Below, piece after piece: positions 1-8,512 of a stretch of DNA of 26,759 nucleotides. The stretch comes from JAAZMF01 sp036786445 (GTDB lineage: Bacteria > Bacillota > Limnochordia > DTU087): contig DAIQRD010000022.1 in the NCBI GenBank assembly GCA_036786445.1, positions 1 to 26,759 of the forward strand, given 5' to 3'. The notes beneath the pieces were generated by a model, which saw only the letters and a list, made by a program, of their open reading frames with translations, searched no databases and was not told the DNA's origin. A program made the translations under genes and the position numbers. The first letter of the stretch is position 1. The number at the start of each line of letters is the position of its first letter.

Positions 1-1
1 C

Positions 2-2140
2 GGAGTTCTCATGAACCAATGCCCCCACAACCTGGATCTCTTTCAGTGGTTCTTTGGGTTGCCTAAACGGCTCAGTAGCTTGGTATATCTGGGGAAGTGG
101 CATGATATCACCGTGGAAGATGACGTCTCTGTTTTGATGGAGTTGGAGAATGGGGCTACCGCCAGCTTTATCACTACAACGGCAGATACACCGGGGACCA
201 ATCGCTTGGAGATTGCTGCCGAAAACGGGAAACTTGTTTTAGAGTCCGGGGTACTCACATTCTTTAGAACAGCTAAACCTGTTCAGGAGATCTTGAATAC
301 CAGCAAGCAAGGATTCTACTCTGCTAGCCCCGAGGTTGTTGAGATTCCAGTGGAGGCTAGAGCCCATGGACACAAATACGTTACTCAGAACGTGATAAAC
401 GCCATATTAGGTAAAGAGGAGCTGCTGTCTCCGGGAACTGAAGGACTCAAATCTGTGCAGTTAGCCAATGCCATGCTGCTGGCGGGAATAAAGGGACACT
501 CGGTTGAACTGCCAGTTTCGGAAGACGAATTTGACCAGCTCTTGGAGAAACTCCGCCAGGACGAGCGCCAAAACGCTCCTGCCAAAGCCTTTGCGGGGTT
601 GCTCATGAATATGGAGAAACATGTTTTGCTGGGCATAGATGTTGGCACATCCAGCTGTCAGGTGGCTGCTTTTTCTCTAGCGGGGAAGCCGTTAGCTAGT
701 GCCACAGAACCCTATGGCATCATTCGTAAGACTCCATACGAGGCCGAGCAAGATGCTGAAACATGGTGGCAAGGGGTGTCTGAGTGTATTAGGCGAATCC
801 TAGAGTCTAGGGTCTTTGCCGCCGAAGCTGTTGCGGCCATAGGGGTTGTGGGCCATAGTTGGGCTACTTTGCCGGTGGATGAGATGGGCAATCCATTGCG
901 CCCTGCCATGCTATGGCAAGATCGGCGTTCAGTAGAGGAATGCCTCTATCTACGTGAGATGGTGGGAGAGGATTTCGTTCTTGAGCTGAGTGGTAATAGG
1001 ATAGACCCGGCCTATTGTGTGCCCAAGATGCTGTGGATCAAAGCCCATGAGCCCCACATATATGCCCAGACCCATATGTTCCTGCAATCCAATAGTTTCA
1101 TTGTCCACAAGTTGACAGGTGCTTTCACCCAGGATGTCTCCCAGGGCTATGGGTATTACGTCTTCGATACGGAGAGGCGCGGCTGGTCATTGGAAGCTTG
1201 CCAAGCCATGGGTGTTGATTGGGAATTGCTTCCGGATGTCTACGAATCAGCTGTAGTTGTCGGTGAGGTCCCCCCCCAAGCCGCCGCTATAACCGGCCTA
1301 GCCGCTGGTACACCGGTGGTGGCCGGTGGGGTGGATTGTGCCGCAGCATGTCTGGGGGCTGGCTTGATTGAACATGGTTCTACTCAAGAACAAGCTGGCC
1401 AAGCCGGTGGTATGACCATCGTTACCAGTGATCCCCTTAGGGATGCCCGCCTGATCAGTGGATGCCATGTTGTCGAGGAGCACTGGCACCTATCCGGCGG
1501 GACTGTCAGTGGGGGAGTCCTCAATTGGTTTCTGCAAAGCGTACTGGGAACTGGTGACGGGAGCCTTTCCCCTAACAGGGGCAACCCCTTTGAGTGGCTG
1601 AGCCAGGAGGCGGCACAATCAGTGCCCGGGGCCGGTGGTCTACTTTTCCTCCCCTACATGGCAGGAGAGAGAACCCCCATCTGGGACCCCCGGGCAAGAG
1701 GCGTGTTGTTGGGACTCTCCTATGATAAGACCCAAGGTGATCTGGTGCGGGCTCTTATGGAAGGTGCGGCTTTCGCTTTGCGGCATAACCTAGCAGTAGG
1801 TGGGCAGGCGGGTATTAGACCAGAGAGCCTGATCAGTGTGGGCGGGGGTGCTAGAAGCAAGATTTGGTGCCAAATCAAGGCTGATATAACCAAGACGCCC
1901 GTAGGTATCCCCAATGTAGATGATGGCACCGTCTTCGGGGCGGCCTTTCTAGGGGGCATGGGTGTGGGCGCCTTTGCCGATTGGCAGACGACGCTGGAGG
2001 GCATTGTGGAAATCAAGCGTTGGTATGAGCCCCAGCCTGTCAATGGTAGCCTATATGACGAGCTATATCACATCTACTTGGAGACATATGTCGCTTTGAA
2101 GGATCAGTTGCATGGTTTGGCGGATCTGGGCTCCAAGTAG
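2..2140 (+). CDS. Gfo/Idh/MocA oxidoreductase C-terminal part read in frame into an FGGY carbohydrate kinase (5' partial)
   Basis: The reading frame is open from the window edge: GVL-MNQCPHNLDLFQW matches the conserved GG.LLNQ..H.LD..QW segment of Gfo/Idh/MocA oxidoreductases, so the NAD-binding Rossmann half lies upstream and the Met at 11 is not a start. About 200 residues of oxidoreductase C-terminal domain run directly into a complete FGGY kinase of about 510 residues. That kinase begins at the Met codons at 605/611 and shows GIDVGTSS, the AEQ..ETWW segment, a catalytic-type GGVDCAA and the ATP-site SVGGGARSKIW. Xylulokinase-like kinases phosphorylate ketopentoses in the cytoplasm; the exact substrate (xylulose, gluconate, other) cannot be read from sequence. 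The neighbouring polyol dehydrogenase, gnd and zwf fit delivery of a pentulose phosphate to the pentose phosphate pathway. The fusion is odd: a one-base shift would end the oxidoreductase at a TGA overlapping the kinase ATG, so it may be a real fusion or an indel. Confidence 0.85.
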   Translation, partial: GVLMNQCPHNLDLFQWFFGLPKRLSSLVYLGKWHDITVEDDVSVLMELENGATASFITTTADTPGTNRLEIAAENGKLVLESGVLTFFRTAKPVQEILNTSKQGFYSASPEVVEIPVEARAHGHKYVTQNVINAILGKEELLSPGTEGLKSVQLANAMLLAGIKGHSVELPVSEDEFDQLLEKLRQDERQNAPAKAFAGLLMNMEKHVLLGIDVGTSSCQVAAFSLAGKPLASATEPYGIIRKTPYEAEQDAETWWQGVSECIRRILESRVFAAEAVAAIGVVGHSWATLPVDEMGNPLRPAMLWQDRRSVEECLYLREMVGEDFVLELSGNRIDPAYCVPKMLWIKAHEPHIYAQTHMFLQSNSFIVHKLTGAFTQDVSQGYGYYVFDTERRGWSLEACQAMGVDWELLPDVYESAVVVGEVPPQAAAITGLAAGTPVVAGGVDCAAACLGAGLIEHGSTQEQAGQAGGMTIVTSDPLRDARLISGCHVVEEHWHLSGGTVSGGVLNWFLQSVLGTGDGSLSPNRGNPFEWLSQEAAQSVPGAGGLLFLPYMAGERTPIWDPRARGVLLGLSYDKTQGDLVRALMEGAAFALRHNLAVGGQAGIRPESLISVGGGARSKIWCQIKADITKTPVGIPNVDDGTVFGAAFLGGMGVGAFADWQTTLEGIVEIKRWYEPQPVNGSLYDELYHIYLETYVALKDQLHGLADLGSK

Positions 2141-2205
2141 AGACCACACCACCAGCCACGGTTGAAGTATGGATCTAGGATTAGTTTGAGAATTGAGGGG
2201 TAGAT

Positions 2206-3234
2206 ATGCAAGTTGTAGCCATACACGGTCCCTCGGACATTCGGATAGATAATGCAGATATGCCCTGCCCGGGCCCCCACGAGGTAATCGTTAAGATAGT
2301 AGCCTGCGGGATCTGTGGTTCTGATCTACCACGTGCCTTTGGTGACGGAGCCCACTTCTACCCTGTAGTGGTTGGGCACGAGGCAGCCGGAGAGGTGGCT
2401 AGCCTGGGCAGTGATGTCCAAGGCATTGACGTGGGAGATCGGGTGGCAATTGCACCTTTGGTGCCATGTATGCAATGTGTTTCCTGCCAGCGAGGCGACT
2501 ATTCTCTGTGTCGATCTTACAGTTTCATTGGATCGCGCCGTCAGGGGTGTATGGCTGAGTATGTGTCAGTGCCCAGCCCATGTCTCCTAAAGATCCCTCG
2601 GGAGTTATCTTATCTGTGGGCAGCTATGGTGGAACCGGCCACCGTTGCTCTCCATGCCTTGTTGAAGGTGCAGGTAGCTGGGGCACGAGTAGTAGTCTTG
2701 GGCAGTGGCACAATCGGATTGATGGCAGTGCAATGGTCTAAATATCTCGGCGCCTCCCAGGTAGTGGCTGTGGATGTTGACGATTTCAAATTAGATGTAG
2801 CCCAAAAGCTAGGTGCCGATGTGGTGATCAATAGCCGCACTGGATTCGATCGTCGGAAAGCCAACGGTGGATACCTAGCTGATATAGTGGTTGAGACTGC
2901 AGGACAGCCAGCCACACAGGTGCAGGCCGTGGAGATTGCGGCTAATAGGGGTAGTGTGCTGTATGTGGGTACTGCCCAGCTAGATGTGAAACTCCCGGCG
3001 GGCATCTTCGAGATGATTCTTCGCAAGGAACTGATGATATTGGGATCATGGATGTCTTATTCAGCACCTTTCCCAGGCAAGGAATGGCGCATGGCAATTC
3101 AAGCATTGGCTCGGGGAAGCATAAAGGTAGCGGACATGATCACTCATCACTTTCCGCTGCAAGATGCGGCAATAGCTCTAGACACATTACGTAGCAGTTC
3201 AGATACCATCAAAGTGATGTTGACCAATGCATAG
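2206..3234 (+). CDS. Zinc-dependent polyol/alcohol dehydrogenase, GatD/sorbitol dehydrogenase-like
   Basis: This is a medium-chain dehydrogenase/reductase of 342 residues, the usual length. The catalytic zinc ligands are Cys37 in GICGSD, the GHE pair at 58-59 and probably Glu143. A structural zinc site is formed by Cys88, 91, 94 and 102. The NAD(P)-binding motif is GSGTIG at 166-171. The C-terminal GSWMSYSAPFPGKEW segment resembles galactitol-1-phosphate dehydrogenase (GatD) and its relatives. It would oxidise a secondary alcohol of a polyol or polyol phosphate to a ketose. The ATG follows GAGGGG at a normal distance and lies 65 bases after the kinase gene, so the two are probably cotranscribed and may act in sequence (polyol to ketose to ketose phosphate). 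Family assignment is firm; substrate is inferred. Confidence 0.88.
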   Translation: MQVVAIHGPSDIRIDNADMPCPGPHEVIVKIVACGICGSDLPRAFGDGAHFYPVVVGHEAAGEVASLGSDVQGIDVGDRVAIAPLVPCMQCVSCQRGDYSLCRSYSFIGSRRQGCMAEYVSVPSPCLLKIPRELSYLWAAMVEPATVALHALLKVQVAGARVVVLGSGTIGLMAVQWSKYLGASQVVAVDVDDFKLDVAQKLGADVVINSRTGFDRRKANGGYLADIVVETAGQPATQVQAVEIAANRGSVLYVGTAQLDVKLPAGIFEMILRKELMILGSWMSYSAPFPGKEWRMAIQALARGSIKVADMITHHFPLQDAAIALDTLRSSSDTIKVMLTNA

Positions 3235-3317
3235 GTGAGTTCACTATAGTAATAGGAGGTGCGGGGCCGCGGTCCTTTCCTACCGAGGCAGGGAGAATCT
3301 TAGCGGCCCGTTCTTGC

Positions 3318-4730
3318 ATGCAAAAAGCTGATATTGGCCTAGTGGGCCTGGGAGTCATGGGTCAGAGTCTGGCCCTCAATCTGGCTGGGCAGGGTTATCG
3401 AGTTGCTGTCTATAATCGCAGGACTGAAGTGGTTGACGAGTTTATTAATGGTCGAGGCAAGGGTAAAGAGATTACAGGGGCTTATTCCTGGCAAGAGCTA
3501 GCGGATGCCTTGCAGCCGCCCAGGCGTGTTTTCCTCATGGTCAAAGCGGGTCCGCCGGTGGATGGGGTTATAAATGAACTGCTAGCTGTGCTAAGCCCTG
3601 GCGATGTCATCATGGATGGTGGTAATTCACATTTCCAAGATACTATGCGCCGCCATGATTTGGTGCAAGAGAAGGGTCTTCTATACCTAGGCATTGGGGT
3701 TTCCGGTGGTGAGGAAGGAGCCCTAAAGGGGCCTAGCATCATGCCAGGCGGGGATCGGGCGGCTTGGGACCTTGTCCAAGAGCCTCTTTTGGCGATTTCC
3801 GCCAAGGCGGATGGTGACCAACCCTGTTGCACCTTCTTGGGGCCAGGTGGTGTGGGTCATTTCGTGAAGACTGTTCATAATGGTATAGAATATGGTGATA
3901 TGCAGCTTATCAGTGAAGCCTACTTCCTCATGCGGGAGCTGATGGGAATGCAAGCTCCTGCCATCGGCGAGGTCTTTCAGACATGGAACACAGGGGAGCT
4001 AGAATCCTATTTGGTGGAGATCACTGCTGATATTCTTTCCCAAGTCGATGACATAACAGGGCAGCCCTTGGTAGATGTCATCTTGGATGAAGCTGAGCAA
4101 AAAGGTACCGGGAAATGGACAGCCCAAGAGGCCATGGAGCTAGGGGTACCGGCGCCAACCATTGCTGAGGCGGTTTTCGCCCGGGCGTTGTCAGGCCTTA
4201 AGGATGAGCGGGTTAGGGCGGCGGGATTGCTGGCTGGGCCCAAGGTGCAACTTGGGGATGACCCGAATCAGTTTCTCGAGGATCTACGGCAGGCCTTATA
4301 CCTATCCAAGATCTGTTCCTACGCCCAGGGGTTTGCCATCTTGAAGCAGGCTAGTGGGGATTACCAGTGGGATCTGGACCTCGGCCAGGTAGCTCTTATC
4401 TGGCGGGGAGGCTGTATCATAAGGGCGAGGTTTCTAGGCGAGATTACCAGTGCTTTTCATCGGAATCCCCATCTGGAGAATCTTCTAATTGATCCGTATT
4501 TTGCCACGGCCCTCAAGCAAGGACAAGCAAGTTGGCGTCGGGTAGTGGCAGCGGCAGCTTCGGCGGGGATACCTGTCCCAGGATTTGGTTCTGCACTCTT
4601 TTATTACGATGGGTACCGGCGAGATCGGTTGCCGGCCAATCTCTTACAGGCTCAACGGGATTATTTTGGAGCTCATACCTATCGTCGTGTAGATATGCCC
4701 GGTAGTTTTCACACCCATTGGTCCGAATGA
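3318..4730 (+). CDS. gnd: 6-phosphogluconate dehydrogenase, decarboxylating
   Basis: The enzyme oxidises and decarboxylates 6-phosphogluconate to ribulose 5-phosphate with NAD(P)+, the second oxidative step of the pentose phosphate pathway. The 470-residue product has the normal full length. Visible features are the Rossmann GLGVMG at 10-15, GGNSHFQDT near 101-109, the GVSGGEEGA signature near 127-135 with IMPGG, and the catalytic HFVKTVHNGIEYGDMQ with Lys184 and Glu191. The C-terminal tail (FHTHW) is the family's substrate-contact region. The ATG at 3318 gives the canonical ADIGLVGLGVMG N-terminus; no good Shine-Dalgarno lies within 15 bases, the nearest strong one (AGGAGGT at about 3254-3260) being some 58 bases upstream, which may mean poor translation or a structured leader. 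zwf follows 73 bases downstream. Confidence 0.96.
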   Translation: MQKADIGLVGLGVMGQSLALNLAGQGYRVAVYNRRTEVVDEFINGRGKGKEITGAYSWQELADALQPPRRVFLMVKAGPPVDGVINELLAVLSPGDVIMDGGNSHFQDTMRRHDLVQEKGLLYLGIGVSGGEEGALKGPSIMPGGDRAAWDLVQEPLLAISAKADGDQPCCTFLGPGGVGHFVKTVHNGIEYGDMQLISEAYFLMRELMGMQAPAIGEVFQTWNTGELESYLVEITADILSQVDDITGQPLVDVILDEAEQKGTGKWTAQEAMELGVPAPTIAEAVFARALSGLKDERVRAAGLLAGPKVQLGDDPNQFLEDLRQALYLSKICSYAQGFAILKQASGDYQWDLDLGQVALIWRGGCIIRARFLGEITSAFHRNPHLENLLIDPYFATALKQGQASWRRVVAAAASAGIPVPGFGSALFYYDGYRRDRLPANLLQAQRDYFGAHTYRRVDMPGSFHTHWSE

Positions 4731-4803
4731 GTTTCGTAACAGGTGCTGAAGCTGCCTGAATTGAGTTAGCGAGTGGTGTGCAAGAAGGAGGCTGCCTAGG
4801 TCA

Positions 4804-6342
4804 ATGACGGATTTCCCAGGCATTGAACCATGTATCTTAGTCATATTCGGCGCTACTGGGGATCTGACCCAGCGTAAGCTTTATCCTGCTCTAGTGAATT
4901 TAGCTGCCCAGGGGCTTTTGCCCCAGCATTTTGCGACGGTAGCGGTGGGCAGGCGGGAGAAAACAGATGCCATCGTCCGGGAAGAGGCCAGGATGGCGGG
5001 GAAGATCACAGAGGGCGAGATGCCTGCCGGTACCAGTATCGGGAGTCTGCTTCAGCGGCTTCATTATTTCCAAATGGATTTTGATGACACCACAGCATAC
5101 CTACGACTCAAGGCGTTCTTGGCTCGTCTAGATGATGTCTATCAGACACAAGGGAATCGGATATTCTTCTTGGCGGTGGCTCCTCAGTATTTTGGCGCCA
5201 TCGCCCGTGATCTGCACCAACAGGGGATGGCTACCAATACTGGAGCTTGGCAGCGAGTGGTTGTGGAAAAGCCCTTTGGCAATGACTTGGCTTCAGCTCG
5301 CCAGCTAAATACAGGATTAACTCAAACCTTTGGGGAGAAGCGCGTTTATCGGATCGATCATTACCTTGGCAAGGAAATGCTTCAGAACCTCATGGTGATT
5401 CGTTTTGCCAATACCCTTTTTGAACCCCTTTGGAATAGCCGCTATATTGAAGAAGTACAGATTAGTGTCAGCGAAACCGTAGGGGTAGAGACTAGAGGTG
5501 GCTACTACGAGACCGCTGGGGCGTTGCGGGATATGGTGCAAAATCACATGTTGCAGCTCTTGACGTTGATCGCCATGGAGCCGCCAGTAGCTCTAGATGC
5601 CGACTCTGTCCGGGATGAAAAGGTCAAGATATTGCGCTCTCTCCGGCCCTTGGGCTTGGCAGACGTAGCTCGGCAAGTAGTCAAGGGCCAGTATGGGCCG
5701 GGCTCTATTGATGGTCAACCAGTGGGGGGCTATCGAGGGGAAGGGCGAGTGGACTCACACTCAAATACCGATACCTATGTAGCATTGGAGCTCTATATAG
5801 ATAATTTCCGGTGGAGTGGAGTGCCTTTTTATCTCCGAACAGGCAAGCGGCTGCCTGTTCGCTCAGCGGAAGTCGTTATTCGGTTCAGGGAGCAGCCGGG
5901 GGTGCTCTATTTTGGGCAAAAGCATAATGCCTTGGGCCCCAATCTCTTGGTGATCAAGATCCAACCAGAGGAAGGCATCTTTCTGCAGTTCAACGCTAGA
6001 AAGCCTGGTACGCAAAGCACCATCACGCCAGTCAAGATGGATTACTGCCAGAATTGTCTGCAAGGGCTCAACTCCCCTGAGGCTTATGAGCGTTTACTGG
6101 CCGACTGCATGAGGGGAGAGTCCACCTTGTTTACCCGTTGGGATGAGGTGGAACACGCCTGGAGCTTTGTCGATGGAATCAGCTCGGCCTGGGAGCAGAT
6201 AGGGAAAGAGGCAGAGATTTACCCAGCTGGGAGCTGGGGCCCTACCTCTGCCGATGCATTGCTAGCCCGTAATGGGCACCGCTGGCTATTGCCGTTTCAG
6301 TGTCTGCTTAGCGATCGGCCAATCTTGGAGGTAGAGGCCTAG
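4804..6342 (+). CDS. zwf: Glucose-6-phosphate 1-dehydrogenase
   Basis: The enzyme oxidises glucose 6-phosphate to 6-phosphogluconolactone and makes NADPH, the entry step of the oxidative pentose phosphate pathway. The product is 512 residues, normal for bacterial Zwf. It shows the nucleotide-binding IFGATGDLTQRKLYPAL at 14-30, VVEKPFG near 152-158 and the active-site signature RIDHYLGKE at 182-190, followed by the typical all-beta C-terminal domain (EVVIRFREQPG, FNARKPGT). GAAGGAGG lies about 12 bases before the ATG. gnd precedes it, so the two NADPH-producing steps are paired; no 6-phosphogluconolactonase is seen in the window. Confidence 0.97.
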   Translation: MTDFPGIEPCILVIFGATGDLTQRKLYPALVNLAAQGLLPQHFATVAVGRREKTDAIVREEARMAGKITEGEMPAGTSIGSLLQRLHYFQMDFDDTTAYLRLKAFLARLDDVYQTQGNRIFFLAVAPQYFGAIARDLHQQGMATNTGAWQRVVVEKPFGNDLASARQLNTGLTQTFGEKRVYRIDHYLGKEMLQNLMVIRFANTLFEPLWNSRYIEEVQISVSETVGVETRGGYYETAGALRDMVQNHMLQLLTLIAMEPPVALDADSVRDEKVKILRSLRPLGLADVARQVVKGQYGPGSIDGQPVGGYRGEGRVDSHSNTDTYVALELYIDNFRWSGVPFYLRTGKRLPVRSAEVVIRFREQPGVLYFGQKHNALGPNLLVIKIQPEEGIFLQFNARKPGTQSTITPVKMDYCQNCLQGLNSPEAYERLLADCMRGESTLFTRWDEVEHAWSFVDGISSAWEQIGKEAEIYPAGSWGPTSADALLARNGHRWLLPFQCLLSDRPILEVEA

Positions 6343-6367
6343 ATGGGCCTGAAAGAGAGGAGATGCA

Positions 6368-7006
6368 ATGGTGGAGCTGTACGATGTGTCCATGCCCATT
6401 CATGAACATATGCCGGTTTACAAGAATCGGACGGAAAACCGACCGAAACTCACCGTGGACCGGGATTTCACGAAAGGTGCCTGGGAGACCCGTTTGAGCT
6501 TGAATATGCATACAGGTACCCACGTTGATGCCCCTTTCCATTTTCTGCCGGAGGGAGGCAAGATCGATACCCTTCCCATTGAAGAGGTAGTCAGGCCTTG
6601 TCGGGTCTTAGATCTGACAGCTGTACCCGGCCGGATAACCTCTACTGATCTAGAAGGTGAGGGGATTGAGCCGGGGGACTTTATCGTGCTCAAGACCAGG
6701 AATTCCTTGGCTAGTGGATTTGATCCCGCGTATGTGTTTCTCGACAGCGAGGGAGCAAAATACCTAGTTCAGAAAAAGGTGCGGGGAGTAGGAATTGACG
6801 CGCTGAGCGTCGAGCGAGGTCAACCCGATCACGCCACCCATCGTTTGCTGCTCAAGGAGCAAATAGTGATTATCGAGGGATTGCGATTGGCTCAGGTTTC
6901 TGCTGGGCGATACCTGCTAATTGCAGCTCCTCTGGCTGTCGTTGGTGCCGAAGCAGCTCCTGCCCGGGTGATTTTGGCTAAGGGTTGTCAGGATATGACC
7001 ATTTAG
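6368..7006 (+). CDS. Cyclase family protein (kynurenine-formamidase-like metal hydrolase)
   Basis: The 212-residue product carries the defining HTGTHVDAPFHF motif at 48-59 (pattern HxGTHxDxPxHF), which binds one or two divalent metal ions in kynurenine formamidase, isatin hydrolase and relatives. A second conserved region is GIDALSVERG followed by HATHRLLL and IEGL. Members hydrolyse cyclic or acyl amides and lactone-like bonds in the cytoplasm. No tryptophan-catabolism genes are nearby, so kynurenine is not a convincing substrate; in this setting a sugar- or lactone-derived substrate is possible, but that is a guess. AGAGGAG precedes the ATG closely, and the gene starts 25 bases after zwf, which suggests an operon. 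Confidence 0.85.
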   Translation: MVELYDVSMPIHEHMPVYKNRTENRPKLTVDRDFTKGAWETRLSLNMHTGTHVDAPFHFLPEGGKIDTLPIEEVVRPCRVLDLTAVPGRITSTDLEGEGIEPGDFIVLKTRNSLASGFDPAYVFLDSEGAKYLVQKKVRGVGIDALSVERGQPDHATHRLLLKEQIVIIEGLRLAQVSAGRYLLIAAPLAVVGAEAAPARVILAKGCQDMTI

Positions 7007-7026
7007 CGGGTGGATTTTGCCAAGAT

Positions 7027-7080
7027 GGGCGGGTGCGCCCTCTTCCGCTAGAGGTCTGAATAAAGGGAACTAACTAGTTC
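7027..7080 (+). promoter_or_regulatory. Intergenic hairpin and palindrome ahead of the GH4 gene
   Basis: The gap between the cyclase gene and the glycosidase holds two small symmetric elements. GGGCG-GGTG-CGCCC (7027-7040), followed by TCTT, is a short GC-rich hairpin that could be a weak terminator for the upstream operon. GAACTA-AC-TAGTTC (7067-7080) is a perfect inverted repeat with a two-base centre, placed 53 bases before the start at 7134, a plausible operator position. No regulator is assigned. Confidence 0.35.
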
Positions 7081-7133
7081 TGTCGAACTGATTTCCCGAA
7101 CGCAACGACTGCAGGAGAGAGGTGTATCACAAG

Positions 7134-8456
7134 ATGGCGAAAATCGCCTTTATTGGTGCTGGGAGCCTTGGTTTTACCCGTTCTTTAGTGAGAGATATTC
7201 TGACTTTCCCCTTGCTGACTGACTCCACCATCGCCCTTATGGATATCGATGAAGAGCGTCTAGATTTCGCTAGACGGGCCGTTGAACGCATCGTTAAGGC
7301 CGGAAACTACCCTGCCAAGGTGGTGGCCACCCTCAGCCGGCAGGAAGCTTTGGAGGGTGCCGACGCGGTGCTTTGTACTATTTTGGCGGGAGACGTATCG
7401 GTCTGGCGCCATGATATTGAAATCCCCAAGCGATTTGGTGTGGATACTAACGTAGGGGATACCCGGGGGCCTTCCGGCATCTTCAGGGCTTTGCGCACCA
7501 TTCCTGTCATGCTAGATATCTGCCGTGATATGGAGAAATACTGTCCCGATGCCATTTTACTCAACTACACTAATCCCATGGCCATGCTATGTCGGGCCAT
7601 TCAGCGGGAGACATCGGTGCAGGCCACTGGCCTATGTCACAGCGTGCAGGGTACCGCCGCCATGCTGGCTCGTTGGATTGGAGCCCCCGTGGAGGAAATC
7701 GACTATGTGTGTGCAGGTATCAATCATCAGGCGTGGTACTTGGATTACCAGTGGAAGGGCAAGGATGCCTATCCACTACTCAGAGAGGCAGTAAAGAACC
7801 AGGATATCTATAACGAGGAAATTGTGCGCAATGAAATGTTCATTCACCTGGATTACTATGTGACTGAATCTAGTGGACACAACTCTGAGTACAACTGGTG
7901 GTTTAGAAAACGGCCTGACCTTATTGAGCAATACTGCACCCATGGCACTGGCTGGAATCCCGGTGTGTATGCCTACATACTCAATGAGTATATGCGCCGA
8001 GAAGGCAGCTGGATGCAGGATATGGAGAAGTGGTTTGAGCGGGACGAAGTTGACCTGGAACGGGGTAAGGAATACGCTGCTTACATAATCAATGCCTATA
8101 TGGGTGGCAAACCCTTTGAGTTCAATGGGAATGTGCCCAACACCGGTCTCATATCTAACCTACCACCAGATGTCTGTGTGGAGGTACCGGTTCTAGCTAA
8201 TCGCAGAGGGTTTAACTCCATACACGTTGGGGAGTTGCCTCCACAGCTTGCAGCACTGAATAACATTAGTGTGGCAATTGAAGAAATGGCGGTTGAAGGG
8301 GCACTGATAGGAGATCCTAGGTTAGTATTCCATGCCATTTGCTACGACCCGTTGACTGCCGCGGTTCTCTCCCTGAATGAGATAGAGGACATGGTGAAAG
8401 CCATGTTTGCCCAGAACAGAGAATATCTGCCTCAGTTCAAGACAATGGGTTTCTAG
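7134..8456 (+). CDS. Glycoside hydrolase family 4, alpha-galactosidase-like
   Basis: GH4 enzymes cleave glycosides by an NAD- and Mn-dependent oxidation, elimination and reduction mechanism in the cytoplasm. The NAD-binding FIGAGSLGFT is at the N-terminus (6-15), followed by GDTRGPSGIFRA (108-119), LLNYTNPMAM (142-151), TGLCHSVQGT with Cys168-His169, and GINHQAW with His198; the Cys and His are the metal ligands. The LCHSVQGT form points to alpha-galactosidase (MelA-type) rather than phospho-glucosidase, but related alpha-glucuronidases and galacturonidases are not excluded. I start at the ATG at 7134, which gives MAKIAFIGAGS at the family N-terminus; a GTG at 7122 is in frame with AGGAGAG close by and remains possible. 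A terminator follows the stop. Confidence 0.88.
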   Translation: MAKIAFIGAGSLGFTRSLVRDILTFPLLTDSTIALMDIDEERLDFARRAVERIVKAGNYPAKVVATLSRQEALEGADAVLCTILAGDVSVWRHDIEIPKRFGVDTNVGDTRGPSGIFRALRTIPVMLDICRDMEKYCPDAILLNYTNPMAMLCRAIQRETSVQATGLCHSVQGTAAMLARWIGAPVEEIDYVCAGINHQAWYLDYQWKGKDAYPLLREAVKNQDIYNEEIVRNEMFIHLDYYVTESSGHNSEYNWWFRKRPDLIEQYCTHGTGWNPGVYAYILNEYMRREGSWMQDMEKWFERDEVDLERGKEYAAYIINAYMGGKPFEFNGNVPNTGLISNLPPDVCVEVPVLANRRGFNSIHVGELPPQLAALNNISVAIEEMAVEGALIGDPRLVFHAICYDPLTAAVLSLNEIEDMVKAMFAQNREYLPQFKTMGF

Positions 8457-8472
8457 CACAGGTATAGTCAAG

Positions 8473-8505
8473 ACCCGCTGGTTCTCACAAAGGTCAGCGG
8501 GTTTT
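8473..8505 (+). terminator. Intrinsic terminator after the GH4 gene
   Basis: ACCCGCTG (8473-8480) pairs perfectly with CAGCGGGT (8495-8502), followed by TTTTC. It lies 17 bases after the glycosidase stop and just before the convergent VTT gene's stop. Confidence 0.75.
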
Positions 8506-8512
8506 CTATGAT

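Noticed and set aside
2610..3026. 138-codon open frame on the minus strand
   Set aside because: It lies wholly inside the well-supported polyol dehydrogenase gene, has no ribosome site and reads as low-complexity Ser/Thr/Ala-rich sequence, a shadow of the real gene.
3482..3832. 116-codon open frame on the minus strand within gnd
   Set aside because: It is antisense to the conserved 6-phosphogluconate dehydrogenase core and its product resembles no protein family.
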